Assembly (NCBI GenBank): GCA_020434465.1
Contig: JAGRAS010000075.1
Span: forward strand, 1 to 7,400
Length of the DNA stretch: 7,400 bases
From: Bdellovibrionales bacterium
GTDB lineage: Bacteria; Bdellovibrionota; UBA2361; JAGRAS01
Direction of reading: 5' to 3'
Shown here: positions 5,743 to 7,400 of the stretch, one piece after another
How the letters are laid out: every line of letters starts with the position of its first letter
Numbering within the stretch: the stretch's first letter is position 1
Made by a program: the position numbers and the translations under genes
Notes under the pieces: generated by a model
The model's input: the letters and a program-made list of their open reading frames with translations, nothing else
What the model was told of the DNA's origin: nothing
Databases searched by the model: none

Positions 5743-6531
5743 CTAGCTGATGCCAGCGTCGAACCCACCGATCGCCGTCGAGCTGAACGAACCGGCGCCC
5801 TGAGACGCCGACTTAGCAGCCCGTGACGCGATGCCGAAGGCCTCTCTGATCGAGCTGCCGTCGTTCTTCGGAGTGAGGATCCACTGGTCGGGGATCCCCA
5901 TCGCCAGCGCCACGGCACGGAAGTCAGTCTTGCCATCGTCGATGCCCATGAAGGCAACGATGTGATTCTCGCTTGCCAGCATCTGCTCGACGAGCTTCTT
6001 CACGTCATCCGAGTCGTACTTGCGGCTGCCGTACTCCTCACCGTCGGTTACAACCAAGGTGATCGTTCGCACGGGGACACCCTGGTTGGCGAACTCCTGC
6101 TCCTTGGCCAGCACGGTGCCAAGCGTGGCTACCGTACGATCATAGAGCGGGGTGCAGCCGCTGGGGTTGAAGTTCCGTGCATCGAGACGTGTCGCGTTCT
6201 TCAGCAACACGAAGGGGAACAAGGTTCCCCCGTTCAGGTACGTAGTGTGAACGAGCATGTCGTCGCCCTTGTTGGACTCCGCCAGTACCTCGATCATGAA
6301 GTTGTGCCCGTCACGGACGTGCTGGGAGTTTCCGCTCATTCGGATCGAAGAGCTGTCGTCGATCTCCATCGTCAGCAGGAAGACCTCGCTTGCAGGAATG
6401 TCCTCGGCGGAAACACCGAGGTTGTTCTGGATCTCGGAGCTGAGATCCGTCAGTGCCGCAAGCGAATCGACCGGGATTGCTCCCGCGTCTGCTGCCTGCG
6501 AGAACAGCTCATTGATGTCGTGGTTAGACAC
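5743..6531 (-). CDS. von Willebrand factor A (vWA) domain protein
   Basis: This 262-residue soluble protein has no signal peptide or membrane segment. The vWA fold spans about residues 48-240. All three parts of the metal-ion-dependent adhesion site are present: DDSSS (58-62, a DxSxS motif), Thr127 in SGCTPLYD, and Asp163 in VTDGEE. The Ser/Ala/Gly-rich tail (about 235-262) resembles the end of TerY-like and other cytoplasmic bacterial vWA proteins. Such domains usually bind a partner through Mg2+ in AAA+/chaperone or stress-related systems, and the partner is not in view. The start is GTG at 6531-6529, with GAGAGG 9 nt upstream (6546-6541). It follows the cysteine hydrolase gene on the same strand after a 160-nt gap holding two hairpins. 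GC-rich codon use separates it from the left block. Confidence 0.88.
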   Translation of the reverse strand: MSNHDINELFSQAADAGAIPVDSLAALTDLSSEIQNNLGVSAEDIPASEVFLLTMEIDDSSSIRMSGNSQHVRDGHNFMIEVLAESNKGDDMLVHTTYLNGGTLFPFVLLKNATRLDARNFNPSGCTPLYDRTVATLGTVLAKEQEFANQGVPVRTITLVVTDGEEYGSRKYDSDDVKKLVEQMLASENHIVAFMGIDDGKTDFRAVALAMGIPDQWILTPKNDGSSIREAFGIASRAAKSASQGAGSFSSTAIGGFDAGIS

Positions 6532-6583
6532 GTTTGTTTACCTCTCGAATTCCTGGTTTGTGAAAGAGAACTCTTCGTGTATC

Positions 6584-6617
6584 GATCTGCGCGGGAACAA
6601 AAGCCCCCACGCAGATC
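6584..6617 (-). other. 12-bp GC-rich hairpin between the hydrolase and vWA genes
   Basis: The arms 6584-6595 and 6606-6617 (GATCTGCG core) are reverse complements except for one position that forms G-U in RNA from the minus strand. The loop has 10 nt and includes TTTT. It lies about 50 nt upstream of the vWA start. It could be a terminator, a processing site or a leader structure. Confidence 0.6.
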
Positions 6618-6620
6618 TTG

Positions 6621-6645
6621 GCTGAAGTCCTACGAGGTCTTCAGC
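6621..6645 (-). terminator. Near-perfect palindromic hairpin after the cysteine hydrolase gene
   Basis: GCTGAAG (6621-6627) and CTTCAGC (6639-6645) enclose a one-base mismatch, CCT/AGG and a 3-nt loop, giving ten pairs. It is 46 nt past the hydrolase stop and 3 nt from the next hairpin. It has no U-tract of its own. Confidence 0.5.
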
Positions 6646-6691
6646 TTGCCGCCGCCTTGTCCTGTGTCCTCTGACGCCTCGCCTTCACACC

Positions 6692-7400
6692 TTACGGGAG
6701 TTTCAGCTCGACATCCGGCCAGTCGGCGATCGGAGTCGTCGACTGCACGACGTGCATGCCCGCGTCGGCGAACTTCTGGAACGCCGCGTTCGCGTCGTCG
6801 CTGAAGTCGTAGACACCGGGGATCACGACCGGGCTCGTCAGGTCTTCCACGAGGTAGACCTTCTTCGCCAGCTCGGGGTCCTGGGCCTGGATCTCGTTGA
6901 TCAGATCCTGGATTGCCCAGGCCACGCAGTGCGACTTCGCCTGGCCGGCGATGATCAGCACGTCGTAGGCGAGCAGTGTCTCGAGGAACTTCGTGTTCTT
7001 CTGGGCGATCGCCCGGCCCTTGTGGTCCTCGAGGACCTCGGGGCGCAGCACCGAGTAATTCTCGGTCAGCGGGTTGCCGCCCTTGATCTCGCGCTTGGCT
7101 TGCGAGCCGCGCGCGATCTCGTGAAAGAACAGCGCCTCCTGGATGCCGGGAACCAGCGCGTGGTCCACGTCACCCAGCATCGCGTGGTAGGGCCAGACCA
7201 TCAGCGGGTACTTGCCGCCGCGGGTCAGCTGCTCCACGTAGTGCACGAAGTACTGCTCGACGAAGCCGAGCGTCTCTGGTTTCCCGAGTACGGCATGCGC
7301 CACCGCGGGGTTCGGCTTCCACTTGCCGGCCTTCACCTCGTCGAGCAGGATCATCGTCGCCGGTCCCGGGTGGTTCCCGTTCTCGTCGACGATGAACGCC
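6692..7400 (-). CDS. Isochorismatase/nicotinamidase-like cysteine hydrolase, N terminus beyond window
   Basis: The frame is open to the right edge and gives 235 residues. The fifteen codons before the ATG at 7354 read AFIVDENGNHPGPAT, which fits the family, so that ATG is internal and the true start is outside. The segment has the alpha/beta cysteine hydrolase fold. The nucleophile is in GQAKSHCVAWAI (Cys at about window residue 158), with preceding conserved VWPYHAMLG and KGGNPLTENYSV stretches, the latter holding a candidate catalytic Lys. The N-terminal catalytic Asp lies off the edge. Family members hydrolyse nicotinamide, isochorismate or related amides. The long form with the WPYHAML segment is usually annotated as a nicotinamidase-like hydrolase, but substrate is not proven. 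It is followed on the same strand by the vWA gene, with tandem hairpins between. Confidence 0.85.
   Translation of the reverse strand, partial: AFIVDENGNHPGPATMILLDEVKAGKWKPNPAVAHAVLGKPETLGFVEQYFVHYVEQLTRGGKYPLMVWPYHAMLGDVDHALVPGIQEALFFHEIARGSQAKREIKGGNPLTENYSVLRPEVLEDHKGRAIAQKNTKFLETLLAYDVLIIAGQAKSHCVAWAIQDLINEIQAQDPELAKKVYLVEDLTSPVVIPGVYDFSDDANAAFQKFADAGMHVVQSTTPIADWPDVELKLP

Noticed and set aside
5962..6804. A 280-codon plus-strand open frame in the GC-rich block
   Set aside because: It is antisense to the vWA and hydrolase genes; long opposite-strand frames are expected in GC-rich coding DNA, and its product has no recognisable domain.
1..7400. CRISPR array, tRNA or rRNA genes
   Set aside because: I saw no regularly spaced direct repeats, no tRNA cloverleaf or CCA end near the junction, and no rRNA-like stretches.

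Overview
The window is made of two blocks that do not look like the same genome. Positions 1 to about 5685 are strongly AT-rich, with A/T-ending codons and signal peptides on nearly every product. Positions from about 5690 to 7400 are GC-rich, with G/C-ending codons and two genes with no visible link to the left block. The change is abrupt and falls in non-coding DNA. The left block looks like a low-GC, probably Gram-negative (diderm) bacterium, judging from the periplasmic cyclophilin, the DsbA/ScsC-like protein and a beta-helix-type surface protein. I cannot name the genus. The right block could be a horizontally acquired segment or an unrelated genome joined in a metagenomic assembly.

Left block, leftward genes in transcription order: a secreted cyclophilin-type peptidyl-prolyl isomerase (4126-3542); a membrane-anchored thioredoxin-like protein with a WCGHC site (3462-2956); an exported tandem rhodanese-like protein that lacks the catalytic cysteine (2920-2114); a membrane-anchored transglutaminase-like protein with an intact Cys-His-Asp triad, overlapping the rhodanese gene by 10 nt (2123-1242); and, after a 247-nt gap, the first 331 codons of a large exported surface protein (994 to the left edge). 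That last gene starts with GTG and runs off the window. Facing the other way is a DsbA/ScsC-family thiol oxidoreductase (4628-5392), interrupted by one in-frame TGA just before its catalytic domain. Together these genes suggest an envelope locus for protein folding, disulfide chemistry and surface-protein maturation. Shared purpose is inferred from the gene set and export signals.

Between the divergent cyclophilin and dsbA genes lies a roughly 220-bp imperfect inverted repeat with palindromic ends, resembling a REPIN or MITE. The 350 nt between dsbA and the next gene hold several hairpins. One is a plausible terminator for dsbA. Two others terminate leftward transcription although no AT-rich leftward gene feeds them, and an orphan ribosome-binding site with ATG sits exactly at the composition break.

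Right block, leftward: an isochorismatase/nicotinamidase-like cysteine hydrolase, open at the right edge (7400-6692), then two tandem GC-rich hairpins, then a von Willebrand factor A protein with a complete MIDAS (6531-5743), followed by a strong hairpin.
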